The notes under the pieces are model-generated. The model saw only the letters and a program-made list of their open reading frames with translations. It did no database searches and had not been told where the DNA came from. The position numbers were made by a program, and so were the translations under genes. A stretch of DNA of 64,000 nt, taken from positions 62,001 through 126,000 of the forward strand of contig JAFEFC010000036.1 of the NCBI GenBank assembly GCA_018240785.1. The letters run 5' to 3'. The number at the start of each line of letters is the position of its first letter. The first letter of the stretch is position 1. Shown piece after piece: positions 1 to 11,534 of this stretch. Origin of the DNA: Pseudomonadota bacterium (GTDB lineage Bacteria; Pseudomonadota; Gammaproteobacteria; Burkholderiales; Rhodocyclaceae).

Positions 1-1
1 C

Positions 2-1378
<1,377 letters not shown>

Positions 1379-1413
1379 AGCTGGCTCAAGGTAAACAGGA
1401 CAGGGAAAACATC

Positions 1414-2186
<773 letters not shown>

Positions 2187-2190
<4 letters not shown>

Positions 2191-3545
2191 GCACGCTGGA
2201 GCACTGGCTGCAACGCTACAACGCCGGCCGCGATGCGCTGCCGGGCGCCGGCGTGCCGTGGCTGGACGCGCTGCGCGAAGAGGCCATCATGCGCTTCGCC
2301 GACGAGGGCTGGCCGAGCAACCGGCTGGAAAACTGGCGCCATACCTCGCTCGCGCTGCTCGAGGAGCGCTCGTTCGCGCCGGCCGCCGCTCCGCTGGCGC
2401 CGGAAGCCGTGCTGCAGCGCCTGCGGCGCGACGGCGAGGAAGCCGCGGGCGGGCACTGGCTGGTGTTCGTCGATGGCCGCCATGCGCCGGCCCTGTCCGA
2501 ACTCGGCGCGCTGCCGGCGGGGGCGGAGATCCGCGCGCTGGCCGACGTGCTGGCGACGCATGCCGAAGCGGTGGAAGCGCATTTCGGCGCGGTCGACGAA
2601 GGTGCCAGCCCCGCCGCGCTCAATGCCGCGCTCGCCACCGACGGCGCCTTCGTGCGCCTGGCACGCGGCGTGGCGCTGGACGCGCCGCTGCATGTGGTGT
2701 TCATCGGCGGCGTGCGCGAGGGCGCGAGCCTGGTGCGCAACCTGATCGTCGCCGAGGCCGGCGCCGAGGCCACCATCGTCGAGCACTACGTCGGCGTGGA
2801 AGGCGCGGGCGATGTCCAGGCGGGCGCCGCCGCGGCAGGCACGGCCGGCGCGCTCACCAACGCCGTCACCCGCATCGCCGCCGCGCAGGACGCGCGCATC
2901 ACCCACCTGAAGCTGCAGGAGGAAGACCGCAGCACCGTGCATGTGGCGCAGATCGCCGCGGTGCAGGCGCGCGGCTCGGTGTTCGCGTCGCATTCACTGT
3001 CCTTCGGCGCGCAACTGGCGCGCAACGACATCACCACCCGCTTCGACGGCGAAGGCTGCGAGGCGCTGCTGAACGGCCTGTTTCATGTCGATGGCCGGCG
3101 CCATGTCGACCATCACACCCGCATCGACCACGCGCAGCCGCGCGGCACCAGCCGCGAGTTCTACCGCGGCGTGCTCGACGGCGCCGGCCGCGGCGTGTTC
3201 GCCGGCCGCATCCTGGTGGCGCCGGGCGCGGTGCGCACCGATGCGATGCAGCGCGCCGACAACCTGCTGCTGTCGCCGCAGGCGGAAGCCGACGCGCGGC
3301 CCGAGCTCGAGATCTATGCAGACGACGTGAAGTGCGCGCACGGCTCGACCGTGGGCCAGATCGACGAGGACAGCCTCTTTTACCTGCGCACCCGCGGCCT
3401 CGACGAAGCCCATGCGCGTAACCTGCTGACCTATGCCTTCGCCGCCGAGGTGCTGGAGCGCATCGGCCTGGCGCCGCTCAAGCGCCGCGCGCAGGCGGCG
3501 ATCCGCGCCCGCCTGCCGGGTGGCGAACTGATGGAGGCCCTGTGA
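2187..3545 (+). CDS. sufD: Fe-S cluster assembly protein SufD
   Basis: SufD pairs with SufB in the SufBC2D scaffold and is implicated in iron acquisition for cluster assembly. The 452-residue protein starts with MSTLEHWLQRYN and carries the family C-terminal core (EIYADDVKCAHGSTVGQIDEDSLFYL), including the conserved Cys and His of the SufB-SufD interface. The start overlaps the sufC stop by four bases and the end overlaps the sufS start, so the gene is embedded in the operon. The Ala/Glu-rich N-terminal half is less conserved, as usual for SufD. Confidence 0.95.
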
Positions 3546-4822
3546 TGAACATGAACGAAGTCCCGGCCGGTGCGGTGCGCGGGGACGGGGGCGACGCGGC
3601 GGACCTGTCCGCGCACGCGGCCGACTTCCCCATCCTGTCGCGCCCGGTTCGCGGCAAGCGCCTGGCCTACCTCGACAACGCCGCCACCACGCAGAAACCC
3701 GAGGTGGTGATCGAGGCCGAGCGGCGCTTCTATCGCGAATCCAACGCCAACATCCACCGCGGCGTGCATTGGCTGTCGCAGCACGCCACCGACCTGTACG
3801 AAGGTGCGCGCGAGCGCGTGCGCAGCTTCCTGAACGCGGCGCGGGTGGAGGAAATCGTGTTCACCCGCGGCACCACTGAATCCATCAACCTGGTGGCGCA
3901 GAGCTGGGCGCGCAACACGCTGCAGCCCGGCGACGAGATCCTGATCACCGCGATGGAGCACCACTCCAACATCGTGCCGTGGCAGTTCGTCTGCGAGCAG
4001 ACCGGCGCCGTGCTGAAAGTGGTGCCGATCAACGACGCCGGCGAGCTGGTGCTGGAGGCCTTCGACGAGCTGCTCGGCCCGCGCACCCGCCTGCTCGCCA
4101 TCACCGAGGTGTCGAACGCGCTCGGCACGGTGAATGCCGTGGCGCCGCTGATCCGCCGCGCTCGTGCGGTGGGCGCGCGGGTGCTGGTCGATGGCGCGCA
4201 GGCCGTGGCGCACATGCCGGTGGACGTGCGCGCGCTGGGCTGCGACTTCTACGCCTTCTCCGGCCACAAGCTGTACGGCCCGACCGGCATCGGTGTGCTG
4301 TACGCGCGCCACGAGCTGCTGCAGGCAATGCCGCCGTGGCAGGGCGGCGGCTCGATGATCGAGACGGTGAGCTTCGAGCGCTCCACCTTCGCGCCCGCGC
4401 CGCAGCGCTTCGAGGCCGGCACGCCCCACATCGCCGGCGCGGTGGCGCTGGCGACCGCGATCGACTATGTGCTGGAAGTCGGCCTGGAGCGCATCGGCGC
4501 GCACGAGCACGCGCTGCTGGAAAAGGCCACCGCGGCGGTGCAGGCGCTGCCCGGCGTGCGCATCATCGGCACTGCGGCGCACAAGGCAGGCGTGCTGTCG
4601 CTGGTGGTCGACGGCATCCATCCGCACGACCTCGGCACCATCCTCGATGCGGACGGCGTCGCCATCCGCGCCGGCCACCATTGCGCCATGCCGGTGATGA
4701 CGCGCTACGGCATTCCAGGCACGGCGCGCGCCTCCTTCGCGCTGTACAACAACGACGAGGACGTCGACGCGCTGGTGCGGGCCATCCGCAAGGCGCAGGA
4801 CATGTTCGGAGGCCGGCGATGA
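3542..4822 (+). CDS. sufS: Cysteine desulfurase SufS (class II, PLP-dependent)
   Basis: SufS removes sulfur from L-cysteine and supplies persulfide for Fe-S assembly. The 426-residue protein shows the PLP-lysine motif (FSGHKLYGPTGIGVLY, near residue 245), the AYLDNAATTQKP N-terminal motif, ATEVSNALG/DGAQAVAH cofactor-binding segments and the catalytic Cys in RAGHHCAMPVM near the C-terminus. About 25 extra N-terminal residues precede the conserved PILSRPV segment. Four-base overlaps with sufD and sufU. The short loop around the active Cys is typical of class II enzymes that need a sulfur acceptor, here presumably SufU. Confidence 0.95.
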   Translation: MMNMNEVPAGAVRGDGGDAADLSAHAADFPILSRPVRGKRLAYLDNAATTQKPEVVIEAERRFYRESNANIHRGVHWLSQHATDLYEGARERVRSFLNAARVEEIVFTRGTTESINLVAQSWARNTLQPGDEILITAMEHHSNIVPWQFVCEQTGAVLKVVPINDAGELVLEAFDELLGPRTRLLAITEVSNALGTVNAVAPLIRRARAVGARVLVDGAQAVAHMPVDVRALGCDFYAFSGHKLYGPTGIGVLYARHELLQAMPPWQGGGSMIETVSFERSTFAPAPQRFEAGTPHIAGAVALATAIDYVLEVGLERIGAHEHALLEKATAAVQALPGVRIIGTAAHKAGVLSLVVDGIHPHDLGTILDADGVAIRAGHHCAMPVMTRYGIPGTARASFALYNNDEDVDALVRAIRKAQDMFGGRR

Positions 4823-5277
4823 GCGGACACGAAGGCTTCGGCGACCTGCGCGAGCTGTACCAGGAAGTGATCTTCGATCACAACCGCCAGCCGCGCAATT
4901 TCCATTCCATGGCCGACGCCGACCATGTCGCCGAAGGCCACAACCCGCTGTGCGGCGACCAGCTCACCGTGTACCTGAAAGTGGCGGACGGCGTGGTGCA
5001 GGACGTCAGTTTCGTCGGCCACGGCTGTGCCATCTCCACCGCTTCGGCGTCGCTGATGACCGAAGCGGTGAAAGGCCGGCCGGTGGACGAGGTCGAGGCA
5101 CTGTTCCGCGACTTCCACGCCCTGCTCACCGACGCGCCGCCGGAAGGGCGGGACTTCGGCAAGCTCGAGGTGCTTGCCGGCGTGCGCGAGTTTCCCGCGC
5201 GGGTGAAGTGCGCCACGCTGGCCTGGCACACGCTGCACAACGCGCTGGAAGGCGGCGGCACGGCGAAGACCGAATGA
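4819..5277 (+). CDS. sufU: SufU-type Fe-S assembly / sulfur-transfer protein
   Basis: An IscU-fold protein of 152 residues that in SufU systems accepts persulfide sulfur from SufS. Three conserved Cys are visible (NPLCGDQ, GHGCAISTASASLM, VKCATLAWHTL) with the Asp after the first Cys, the set that binds zinc in SufU. The insertion between the second and third Cys distinguishes SufU from classical IscU. The start overlaps the sufS stop (ATGA). SufU is best known from Gram-positive bacteria; here it replaces SufE, and no sufA or sufE is visible in the window. Confidence 0.92.
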   Translation: MSGHEGFGDLRELYQEVIFDHNRQPRNFHSMADADHVAEGHNPLCGDQLTVYLKVADGVVQDVSFVGHGCAISTASASLMTEAVKGRPVDEVEALFRDFHALLTDAPPEGRDFGKLEVLAGVREFPARVKCATLAWHTLHNALEGGGTAKTE

Positions 5278-5322
5278 ACGTGGAGCGAACACGACATGAA
5301 TGCGCGCAGCGAGGGAACGACG

Positions 5323-5895
5323 ATGAACAAGCCCATGGGTGAGATCCTGGAAGTGCGTCTGACGCGCGACTGTCCGGCCGTTCTGGTGCCGTGGGGTTCG
5401 CCGGAGACGCTGGAAGCCGGCGAATACGCCCAGGTCACCCAGCGCCTGGGCGGCACCTTCACCGTGATGGTCAACGGCAACCTGTACCGCATCGCCGGCA
5501 GCGAGGCCGACGCGCTGGGGCTGGAAGCCGAGGCGGCGGCAGCGGTCGTCACCCAGGCGGCGGACGGCAGCTACAGCCAGCAGGCGGTCGAAGCGGCGGC
5601 ATGGGACCAGCTCGCCACCTGCTACGACCCGGAGATTCCGATCGACATCGTCAATCTCGGCCTGGTGTACGGCTGCGAGCTGACGCGGCTGCCGAGCGGG
5701 CGATTCCGCATCGACGTGCGCATGACCCTCACCGCGCCCGGCTGCGGCATGGGCATGATGATCGCCGACGAGGCGAGGGAAAAGCTCGAGGCCATTCCCG
5801 GCGTGGAAGAGGTGGATGTGCAGCTCGTGTGGGACCCGCCTTGGGGGCGCGAGATGATGAGCGAGGGCGCGCGGCTGGAGATGGGGCTTTTGTAG
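5323..5895 (+). CDS. sufT: Fe-S assembly accessory protein SufT (DUF59/MIP18 family)
   Basis: SufT-family proteins carry a DUF59 domain and assist maturation of Fe-S proteins. The C-terminal half holds the domain (CYDPEIPIDIVNLGLVYG and TAPGCGMGMM with the conserved Cys); the N-terminal part is the SufT-specific extension. I chose the ATG at 5323 (190 residues) because GAGGGA lies seven bases upstream; an ATG at 5296 would add nine non-conserved residues. It follows sufU by 45 bp and closes the suf operon. Confidence 0.9.
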   Translation: MNKPMGEILEVRLTRDCPAVLVPWGSPETLEAGEYAQVTQRLGGTFTVMVNGNLYRIAGSEADALGLEAEAAAAVVTQAADGSYSQQAVEAAAWDQLATCYDPEIPIDIVNLGLVYGCELTRLPSGRFRIDVRMTLTAPGCGMGMMIADEAREKLEAIPGVEEVDVQLVWDPPWGREMMSEGARLEMGLL

Positions 5896-5942
5896 CGCCG
5901 CTCTTTTCTGGTGGTGTGTATCGCCGGGTGCGCCACGAATCC

Positions 5943-6048
5943 GGTCTGGCGGCAGGGGATGCGCTCCGTCAGGCTGCGCAACTCGACCTCGCTTCGCTCG
6001 GGACTCGGACAGTGCTCGCCTGCTCCGCGCATCCCCCACCGCCAGACC
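5943..6048. repeat. Long inverted repeat with conserved core, copy A
   Basis: Left arm 5943-5964 pairs with right arm 6027-6048 at 20 of 22 positions. The 62-nt core contains GGCTGCGCAACTCG and CTCGGACAGTGCTCGCC, close to the cores of the copies at 36640-36741 and 36811-36910, whereas the arm sequences are unrelated between copies. On the minus strand both mismatches become G-U wobbles. It lies between sufT and glyQ; together with the promoter-like box at 6133 it accounts for most of this 285-bp gap. It may also terminate the suf transcript. Confidence 0.8.
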
Positions 6049-6132
6049 TGCTGCATCACTCATCCCGGACGAGATCCGCGCGATCCCCCCGGCGATCGGG
6101 CCATTGGGCATACGCGAGGCGGCAATTGCCAG

Positions 6133-6138
6133 TAAAAT
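6133..6138 (+). promoter_or_regulatory. Candidate -10 box for glyQS
   Basis: TAAAAT lies 43 bp before the glyQ start in a locally AT-richer stretch (CAATTGCCAGTAAAATCG). No convincing -35 box was found at 16-18 bp, so this is a weak call based on sequence and position only. Confidence 0.35.
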
Positions 6139-6180
6139 CGGGCTCTTTGCGTTCGCAGCGCGGCGAAGCCGCCCGACACC

Positions 6181-7107
6181 ATGGCCCATACCTCAGCCCA
6201 CTCGAAGCCCACCCTCCAGCAAGTCATCCTGACGCTCCAGCAATTCTGGGGCGAGCGTGGCTGCGTGCTGCTGCAGCCCTACGACCTCGAAGTCGGCGCC
6301 GGCACCAGCCACACGCATACCTTCCTGCGCGCAGTCGGCCCCGAGCCCTGGAACGCCGCCTACGTGCAGCCCTCGCGCCGGCCCAAGGACGGCCGCTACG
6401 GCGAAAACCCCAACCGGCTGCAGCACTACTACCAGTTCCAGGTGGTGATGAAGCCCTCGCCGCCCGACCTGCAGGAGCTGTATCTCGACAGCCTGCGCGC
6501 GCTCGGGATCGATCCCATGGTGCACGACATCCGCTTCGTCGAGGACGACTGGGAAAACCCCACGCTCGGCGCCTGGGGCCTAGGCTGGGAAGTCTGGCTG
6601 GACGGCATGGAAGTCACCCAGTTCACCTACTTCCAGCAGGTCGGCGGCCTCGACTGCAAGCCGGTGCTGGGCGAGCTGACCTACGGCATCGAGCGCCTGG
6701 CGATGTACCTGCAGGGTGTGGAGAACGTCTATGACCTGGTGTGGGCGGTCACGGCCGATGGTCGCAAGGTGACCTACGGCGACGTGTATCACCAGAACGA
6801 GGTCGAGCAATCGACCTTCAACTTCGAGCACTCCAACGTAGATTTCCTGTTCTCGCTGTTCACCAACTACGAGTCCGAGGCGAAGCGGGTGATGGAAGTC
6901 GGGCTGCCGCTGCCGGCCTACGAGATGGTGCTCAAGGCGGCGCACACCTTCAACCTGCTCGACGCCCGTGGCGCGATCTCGGTGACCGAGCGCGCTGCCT
7001 ACATCGGCCGCATCCGCAACCTGTCGCGCGCCGTCGCGCAGGCCTATTTCGAATCCCGCGAAGCTCTCGGCTTCCCGATGCTGAACGCCACCAAGGAGGC
7101 CGCGTGA
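6181..7107 (+). CDS. glyQ: Glycine--tRNA ligase alpha subunit
   Basis: Catalytic subunit of the bacterial alpha2beta2 glycyl-tRNA synthetase, which charges tRNA-Gly with glycine. The 308-residue protein carries family hallmarks: [21 protein letters not shown] at the N-terminus, [20 protein letters not shown] and the class II motif region around [24 protein letters not shown]. Length and start match the family. Its stop codon shares one base with the glyS start, indicating co-translation of the two subunits. Confidence 0.97.
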   Translation: MAHTSAHSKPTLQQVILTLQQFWGERGCVLLQPYDLEVGAGTSHTHTFLRAVGPEPWNAAYVQPSRRPKDGRYGENPNRLQHYYQFQVVMKPSPPDLQELYLDSLRALGIDPMVHDIRFVEDDWENPTLGAWGLGWEVWLDGMEVTQFTYFQQVGGLDCKPVLGELTYGIERLAMYLQGVENVYDLVWAVTADGRKVTYGDVYHQNEVEQSTFNFEHSNVDFLFSLFTNYESEAKRVMEVGLPLPAYEMVLKAAHTFNLLDARGAISVTERAAYIGRIRNLSRAVAQAYFESREALGFPMLNATKEAA

Positions 7108-9200
7108 TGACCGCCGCGACCGCAACCCTGCTCGTTGAACTGCTCACCGAAGAACTGCCGCCGAAGGCGCTGCCGCGCCTGGGCGAGACCTTCGCCACGA
7201 AAATTGCCGAAGGCCTGAAGGCGAGGGGCCTGGCGCCGGCCGACGCGGCCTTCCGCGCCTTCGCCAGCCCGCGCCGCCTCGCGGTGACGGTGGCGCATGT
7301 CGCCGCCGAAGGCGCCGCAAAGGAAGTCACCGAGAAGCTGATGCCGGTGGCCGTGGCGCTGGATGCCGACGGCAAGCCGACGCCGGCGCTGCTGAAGAAG
7401 ATGGAAGCGAAGGGCATCGCCGCCGACGCGGTGGCTGGCTTCGAACGCCGCATGGACGGCAAGGCCGAGGCGCTGTTCCACACCGCCGTGGTGCCGGGCG
7501 CCAGGCTGGCCGAGGTGCTGTCGGGCATCGTGCAGGACGCCGTGAAGGCGCTGCCCATTCCGAAGGTGATGCGCTGGGGCGATGGCGACGCGACCTTCGT
7601 GCGCCCGGTGCATAAGCTCACGCTGCTGCATGGCGCCGACGTGGTGCCGGGCCGCGTGCTGGATCTGGATTCCGGCCGTACCACGCGCGGCCACCGCTTC
7701 ATGAGCCGCGGCGACATCGCCATCGCCACCGCCGACGCTTACGAAGAGACGCTGCGCGCCGAAGGCAAGGTGATCGCCTCCTTCGCCGAGCGCCGCGCCG
7801 ACATCGAGCGCCAGCTGCTGGCCGAAGCGGCGAAGCAGGGCGCGCTGCTCGACGAGTACGCCGATCTGCTGGACGAGGTCGCCGCCCTGGTCGAGCACCC
7901 GACGGTGTACGTCGGCGAGTTCGAGGCCGAATTCCTCGCCGTGCCGCAGGAATGCCTGATCCTGACGATGCGCGCCAACCAGAAGTATTTCCCGCTGTTC
8001 GATGGCGCCGGCAAGCTGCTCAACCGCTTCCTGATCGTGTCCAACATGCAGGTCGCCGACCCGTCGAACATCATCCGTGGCAACGCCCGCGTGGTGCGGC
8101 CGCGGCTGTCGGATGCGCGCTTCTTCTTCGAGCAGGACAAGAAGCAGAAGCTCGAGGCGCGCCTGCCACGCCTGGCGCCGGTGGTCTATCACAACAAGCT
8201 CGGCAGCCAGCTCGAGCGCGTCGAGCGCCTCGAGGCGCTGGCCGGTGCGATCGCCGCGCAACTACATGGCGACGTCGCCGCGGCGAAGCGCGCCGCACGC
8301 CTGGCGAAGGCGGACCTCGTCACCGACATGGTCGGCGAGTTCCCCGAGCTGCAGGGCATCATGGGCCGCTACTACGCGCTCGCCGACGGCGAGGGGCAGG
8401 TCGTGGCCGACGCCATCCAGGCCCACTACCTGCCGCGCTTCGCCGGCGACGCCTTGCCGGCGGGCAATGTCGCCGCGGCGGTGGCGCTGGCCGACAAGCT
8501 CGACGCGCTGGTCGGCTTCTTCGGTATCGGCATGGTGCCGACCGGCGACAAGGATCCGTTCGCGCTGCGCCGCGCGGCGCTGGGCTTGCTGCGCATCCTG
8601 ATGGAAGCCCCGCTGCCGCTGGAACTGCCGAAGCTGATCGACGCTGCCGCCGCCGGCTTCAGGCCCGGCCTGCTGACGGCCGAGGGGTTCGCCGCGCAAC
8701 TGCAGGACTTCATGTTCGAGCGGCTGAAGAATCTGCTCCGGGAGACCGGGCGCGACGGCGCGGTGATCGACGCGGTGCTGGCGCTCAAGCCGGCGCGCAT
8801 CGACCTGGTGCCGGCCAAGCTCGCCGCGGTGGAGGCCTTCCGCGCGCTGCCCGAGGCCGAGGCCCTGGCCGCGGCCAACAAGCGCATCGTCAACATCCTG
8901 AAGAAGGCCGAGGTCACCCCGGGCGAGCCCGACGTCGCGCTGCTGCAGGAGGCTGCCGAGAAGGCGCTGTTCCATCAGGTGATCGAAGTCGCGCCGCTGG
9001 TGCGCTCGCATGTCGCCAACGAGGACTACACGGATGCGCTGCGCGTGCTCGCCGGCCTGCGCGCGGCGGTGGACCAGTTCTTCGAGGACGTCATGGTGAT
9101 GGCCGAGGAGCCGCTGACGCGCCAGAACCGCCTGGCGCTGCTGGCGCAACTTGCGGGCCTGATGAACCAGGTGGCCGACATCTCGCGCCTGTCGGCCTGA
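7107..9200 (+). CDS. glyS: Glycine--tRNA ligase beta subunit
   Basis: The 697-residue beta subunit recognises tRNA-Gly and is required for activity of the glycyl-tRNA synthetase. It begins [20 protein letters not shown], the typical opening, and contains the HD-like [16 protein letters not shown] region and a C-terminal anticodon-binding segment ([18 protein letters not shown]). The ATG at 7107 overlaps the glyQ stop and has a strong AAGGAGG ribosome-binding site just upstream. The reading frame is open further 5', but that portion lies over glyQ and is not used. Confidence 0.97.
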   Translation: MTAATATLLVELLTEELPPKALPRLGETFATKIAEGLKARGLAPADAAFRAFASPRRLAVTVAHVAAEGAAKEVTEKLMPVAVALDADGKPTPALLKKMEAKGIAADAVAGFERRMDGKAEALFHTAVVPGARLAEVLSGIVQDAVKALPIPKVMRWGDGDATFVRPVHKLTLLHGADVVPGRVLDLDSGRTTRGHRFMSRGDIAIATADAYEETLRAEGKVIASFAERRADIERQLLAEAAKQGALLDEYADLLDEVAALVEHPTVYVGEFEAEFLAVPQECLILTMRANQKYFPLFDGAGKLLNRFLIVSNMQVADPSNIIRGNARVVRPRLSDARFFFEQDKKQKLEARLPRLAPVVYHNKLGSQLERVERLEALAGAIAAQLHGDVAAAKRAARLAKADLVTDMVGEFPELQGIMGRYYALADGEGQVVADAIQAHYLPRFAGDALPAGNVAAAVALADKLDALVGFFGIGMVPTGDKDPFALRRAALGLLRILMEAPLPLELPKLIDAAAAGFRPGLLTAEGFAAQLQDFMFERLKNLLRETGRDGAVIDAVLALKPARIDLVPAKLAAVEAFRALPEAEALAAANKRIVNILKKAEVTPGEPDVALLQEAAEKALFHQVIEVAPLVRSHVANEDYTDALRVLAGLRAAVDQFFEDVMVMAEEPLTRQNRLALLAQLAGLMNQVADISRLSA

Positions 9201-9231
9201 GCGGCAGCGCGACCGCAGCGGGGGAGGGACC

Positions 9232-9774
9232 ATGCCGACGAAGAAGCTCATCATTCTCGACCGCGATGGCGTGATCAACGTCGATTCGGATCTGTTCATC
9301 AAGTCGCCGGACGAGTGGAAGCCCATCCCCGGCTCGCTGGAGGCGATCGCGCGCCTGAACCAGTGGGGCTGGCGCGTGGTGCTGGCATCGAATCAGTCGG
9401 GCGTGGGTCGCGGCCTGTTCGGTATGGACACGCTGAACGCGATCAACGAGAAGATGGTGAAGAGCCTCGCCCAGGTCGGCGGCCGTCTCGACGCCATCTT
9501 CTTCTGCCCGCATGCGGCCGACTCCCCCTGTGATTGCCGCAAGCCCAAACCGGGGTTGCTGCGGCAGATCGGCGAGCGCTTCAACGTCGACCTGGCCGGC
9601 GTGCCCTGCGTTGGCGACAGCCTGCGCGACCTGCAGGCCGGCGTCGCGGTGGGCTGCGCTCCCTACCTGGTGCTGACCGGCAAGGGCATGAAGACGCGCG
9701 ACGACCCCAACCTGCCGCCAGGCACGCTGATCTTCGACGACCTGGCCGCAGTGGTGGCCGACCTGACCGCCTGA
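9232..9774 (+). CDS. gmhB: D-glycero-beta-D-manno-heptose-1,7-bisphosphate 7-phosphatase
   Basis: A HAD-superfamily phosphatase of ADP-heptose (LPS inner core) synthesis. The 180-residue protein shows the catalytic LDRDGVIN motif near residue 10, the second motif LASNQSGVGRG, the GmhB zinc-binding loop (CPHAADSPCDCRKPKPG) and the C-terminal GDSLRDLQAG motif. GGGGAGGGACC immediately upstream provides a ribosome-binding site. It lies 31 bp after glyS and 41 bp before plsC, likely in one transcript. Confidence 0.93.
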   Translation: MPTKKLIILDRDGVINVDSDLFIKSPDEWKPIPGSLEAIARLNQWGWRVVLASNQSGVGRGLFGMDTLNAINEKMVKSLAQVGGRLDAIFFCPHAADSPCDCRKPKPGLLRQIGERFNVDLAGVPCVGDSLRDLQAGVAVGCAPYLVLTGKGMKTRDDPNLPPGTLIFDDLAAVVADLTA

Positions 9775-9815
9775 GTCGGGGTTCTTCTTCCTGCCTTTCC
9801 CCGGAGCACGCCGTA

Positions 9816-10592
9816 GTGCACCTGATCCGTTCCGTGCTGTTCGCCATCCTCCTCGCCGTCATCACCGTGCCCTACGCGCTGGTGGCGATGCTGATCTTCT
9901 GGCTGCCGCCGATGACGCGCCACCGCATCATCACCTCCTGGGTGCCGATCATGATGTGGGTGATCCGCCATGTGCTCGGCATCCGCTACAGGGTGCTCGG
10001 CGCCGAGAACATTCCCGCCGGGCCGGCGGTGGTGTTGTCCAAGCACCAGTCGGCATGGGAGACGATCGCACTGCAGCAGATCTTTCCGCCGCTGTGCTAC
10101 GTGCTCAAGCGCGAGCTGCTGCGCGTGCCCTTCTTCGGCTGGGCGCTGGCGCAGATTCCGGGCATCGCCATCGACCGCGGCGCGGGCAAGGATGCGCTCG
10201 CCCAGGTCATCGAACAGGGCCGGGCTCGCCTGAAGGAAGGGCTGTGGGTGGTGGTGTTTCCCGAAGGCACGCGTGTGGCACCCGGCGCGATGCGGCGCTA
10301 CAAGCCGGGCGGCGCCTTCCTTGCCAAGCGAGCCGGCGTGCCGGTGGTGCCGGTGGCGCACAACGCGGGCGAGTTCTGGCGTCGCAACGCCTTCCTGAAG
10401 TGGCCCGGTGAGATCGTCGTCAGCATCGGCCCGCTGATCGACGTCAAGGGTGTGAAGGTGGAGGAGATCAACACCCGCGCCGAAGCCTGGATCGAGGGCG
10501 AGATGCGCCGGCTCTTCCCGCATCACTACGCCGGCCAGCCCTTCGGCGAGGCGGTCGAGGCCGAGCCCGACGCCGAGAATGGCGAGCGCTGA
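9816..10592 (+). CDS. plsC: 1-acyl-sn-glycerol-3-phosphate acyltransferase (PlsC family)
   Basis: Inner-membrane acyltransferase that forms phosphatidic acid from lysophosphatidic acid. The HX4(D/E) motif appears as KHQSAWE and the acceptor-binding motif as FPEGTRVAPG; an N-terminal hydrophobic segment (residues about 5-30) anchors it. The start is read as GTG at 9816, preceded by CCGGAG; the frame is open upstream but overlaps gmhB. 258 residues. The related lyso-ornithine acyltransferase OlsA cannot be excluded from sequence alone. Confidence 0.88.
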   Translation: MHLIRSVLFAILLAVITVPYALVAMLIFWLPPMTRHRIITSWVPIMMWVIRHVLGIRYRVLGAENIPAGPAVVLSKHQSAWETIALQQIFPPLCYVLKRELLRVPFFGWALAQIPGIAIDRGAGKDALAQVIEQGRARLKEGLWVVVFPEGTRVAPGAMRRYKPGGAFLAKRAGVPVVPVAHNAGEFWRRNAFLKWPGEIVVSIGPLIDVKGVKVEEINTRAEAWIEGEMRRLFPHHYAGQPFGEAVEAEPDAENGER

Positions 10593-10631
10593 AGGCGCAG
10601 GAACGACGGGACGCACGAACGACAGACGAAA

Positions 10632-10656
10632 AAAAGCCCGCTCATCGAGCGGGCTT
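10632..10656. terminator. Bidirectional intrinsic terminator between plsC and the phasin gene
   Basis: GCCCGCTC (10636-10643) pairs perfectly with GAGCGGGC (10647-10654) around a three-base loop, extended by A-T pairs. The A-run on the plus strand becomes a U-tract on the minus strand, so it is a good terminator for the phasin transcript; the plus-strand U-tract (TTCTT) is weaker. Confidence 0.85.
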
Positions 10657-10680
10657 CTTGCTGACTTCGGCAGGAACCGA

Positions 10681-11244
10681 TCAGGCAGCCTTCTTCGGGG
10701 CCTTGGCAGCGGTGCTGACGGCCTTGACGGTGGCGTTGGTCGCGGCAGCCACGTTGGCTTCGGCGATCTCGGCGACCTGCTTGGCGGCCTTGCTCATGCT
10801 GTCGTAGGCGCTGTTGGCGGCGGCGATGGCCGACTTGACGGCGGCGACGGCGACGTCCGAACCGGCGGGAGCCGACTTGGCAGCCTTGTCGAGCGCGGTG
10901 GCGACACCCTTGTTCAGCTCGGCCACTTGAGCTTCGAACATCTTCGACAGCTCTTCCTGGCTCTGCGAGGTGATCTCATACACGCTGCGGGCGTAGGCGA
11001 CGGCCTTCTCGACGATCGGCTGGGCCAGCGAGGCTTGCAGGTTGAGCAGCTCCTGCACGTCCTTGGCGGCGAGCATGGCCTTGGTGTTGGCCACGCCGTC
11101 TTCGAGGATCGAACGGGCGGTGTTCAGGTTCAGTGCGGCCAGGCGCTCGGCGCTGGCGAAGGCCGAGTTGGCCAGGGTCAGCAGGGTTTCGATGTTGGCC
11201 TTGTTGGCGGCGGCGAACTGCTCGGGGGTGGCGAAGTTGCTCAT
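10681..11244 (-). CDS. phaP: Phasin (polyhydroxyalkanoate granule-associated protein)
   Basis: Phasins coat polyhydroxyalkanoate storage granules and control their size. The 187-residue protein has the typical opening (MSNFATPEQFAAANKANIETL) followed by a largely helical, Ala/Lys/Glu-rich body and a Lys/Ala-rich tail ending in KAPKKAA. It stands alone with a terminator downstream and a roughly 290-bp upstream region containing palindromes like those bound by the PHB-responsive repressor PhaR. The family assignment is firm; which phasin paralogue it is cannot be told. Confidence 0.93.
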   Translation of the reverse strand: MSNFATPEQFAAANKANIETLLTLANSAFASAERLAALNLNTARSILEDGVANTKAMLAAKDVQELLNLQASLAQPIVEKAVAYARSVYEITSQSQEELSKMFEAQVAELNKGVATALDKAAKSAPAGSDVAVAAVKSAIAAANSAYDSMSKAAKQVAEIAEANVAAATNATVKAVSTAAKAPKKAA

Positions 11245-11305
11245 GTGGATGTCCTCGTTGATGACTGTTTGAATGGGTCTGGCACGGCGCTCTGATCACA
11301 GCATA

Positions 11306-11386
11306 GCTGCGATGTTGCGTTGCAGCATGATCTGGATTATAGAGACGAGGTCCGACATGTCAATAAAAAGTTGCTGCATTGCACAA
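11306..11386 (-). promoter_or_regulatory. Phasin upstream region with TGCA-type palindromes (possible PhaR sites)
   Basis: Two TGC/GCA-rich palindromic segments lie upstream of phaP: CTGCGATGTTGCGTTGCAG (11308-11326) and TTGCTGCATTGCACAA (11371-11386). PhaR repressors of PHA-producing bacteria bind CTGC/GCAG-type sites at phasin promoters, so repression relieved by PHA granules is plausible. Position and motif only; no clear -35/-10 pair was assigned. Confidence 0.4.
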
Positions 11387-11495
11387 TCGGATCTGATTGA
11401 GCGGGTCAATCGCTGTGCGGCAGGAAGCCGTGCAAGGTGCAGTCTGGCATGAGGATGTTGCAGCCGCTTGACGGTGCGGCGCCGACCGATGAGGC

Positions 11496-11525
11496 GGCGC
11501 GGTGGCTGCAGGCTGCCACCGCGCC
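11496..11525. other. Perfect 11-bp-stem hairpin 3' of the enoyl-CoA hydratase gene
   Basis: GGCGCGGTGGC (11496-11506) is perfectly complementary to 11515-11525, with loop TGCAGGCT. It lies 10 bp after the stop of the minus-strand hydratase gene. There is no U-tract, so it is not a canonical intrinsic terminator; it may protect the mRNA end or assist termination. Confidence 0.6.
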
Positions 11526-11534
11526 CGGGCTGGC

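Noticed and set aside
5896..6180. A T-box or other riboswitch upstream of glyQ
   Set aside because: The region is occupied by a long inverted repeat with relatives elsewhere in the window; no T-box specifier or T-box motif was found.
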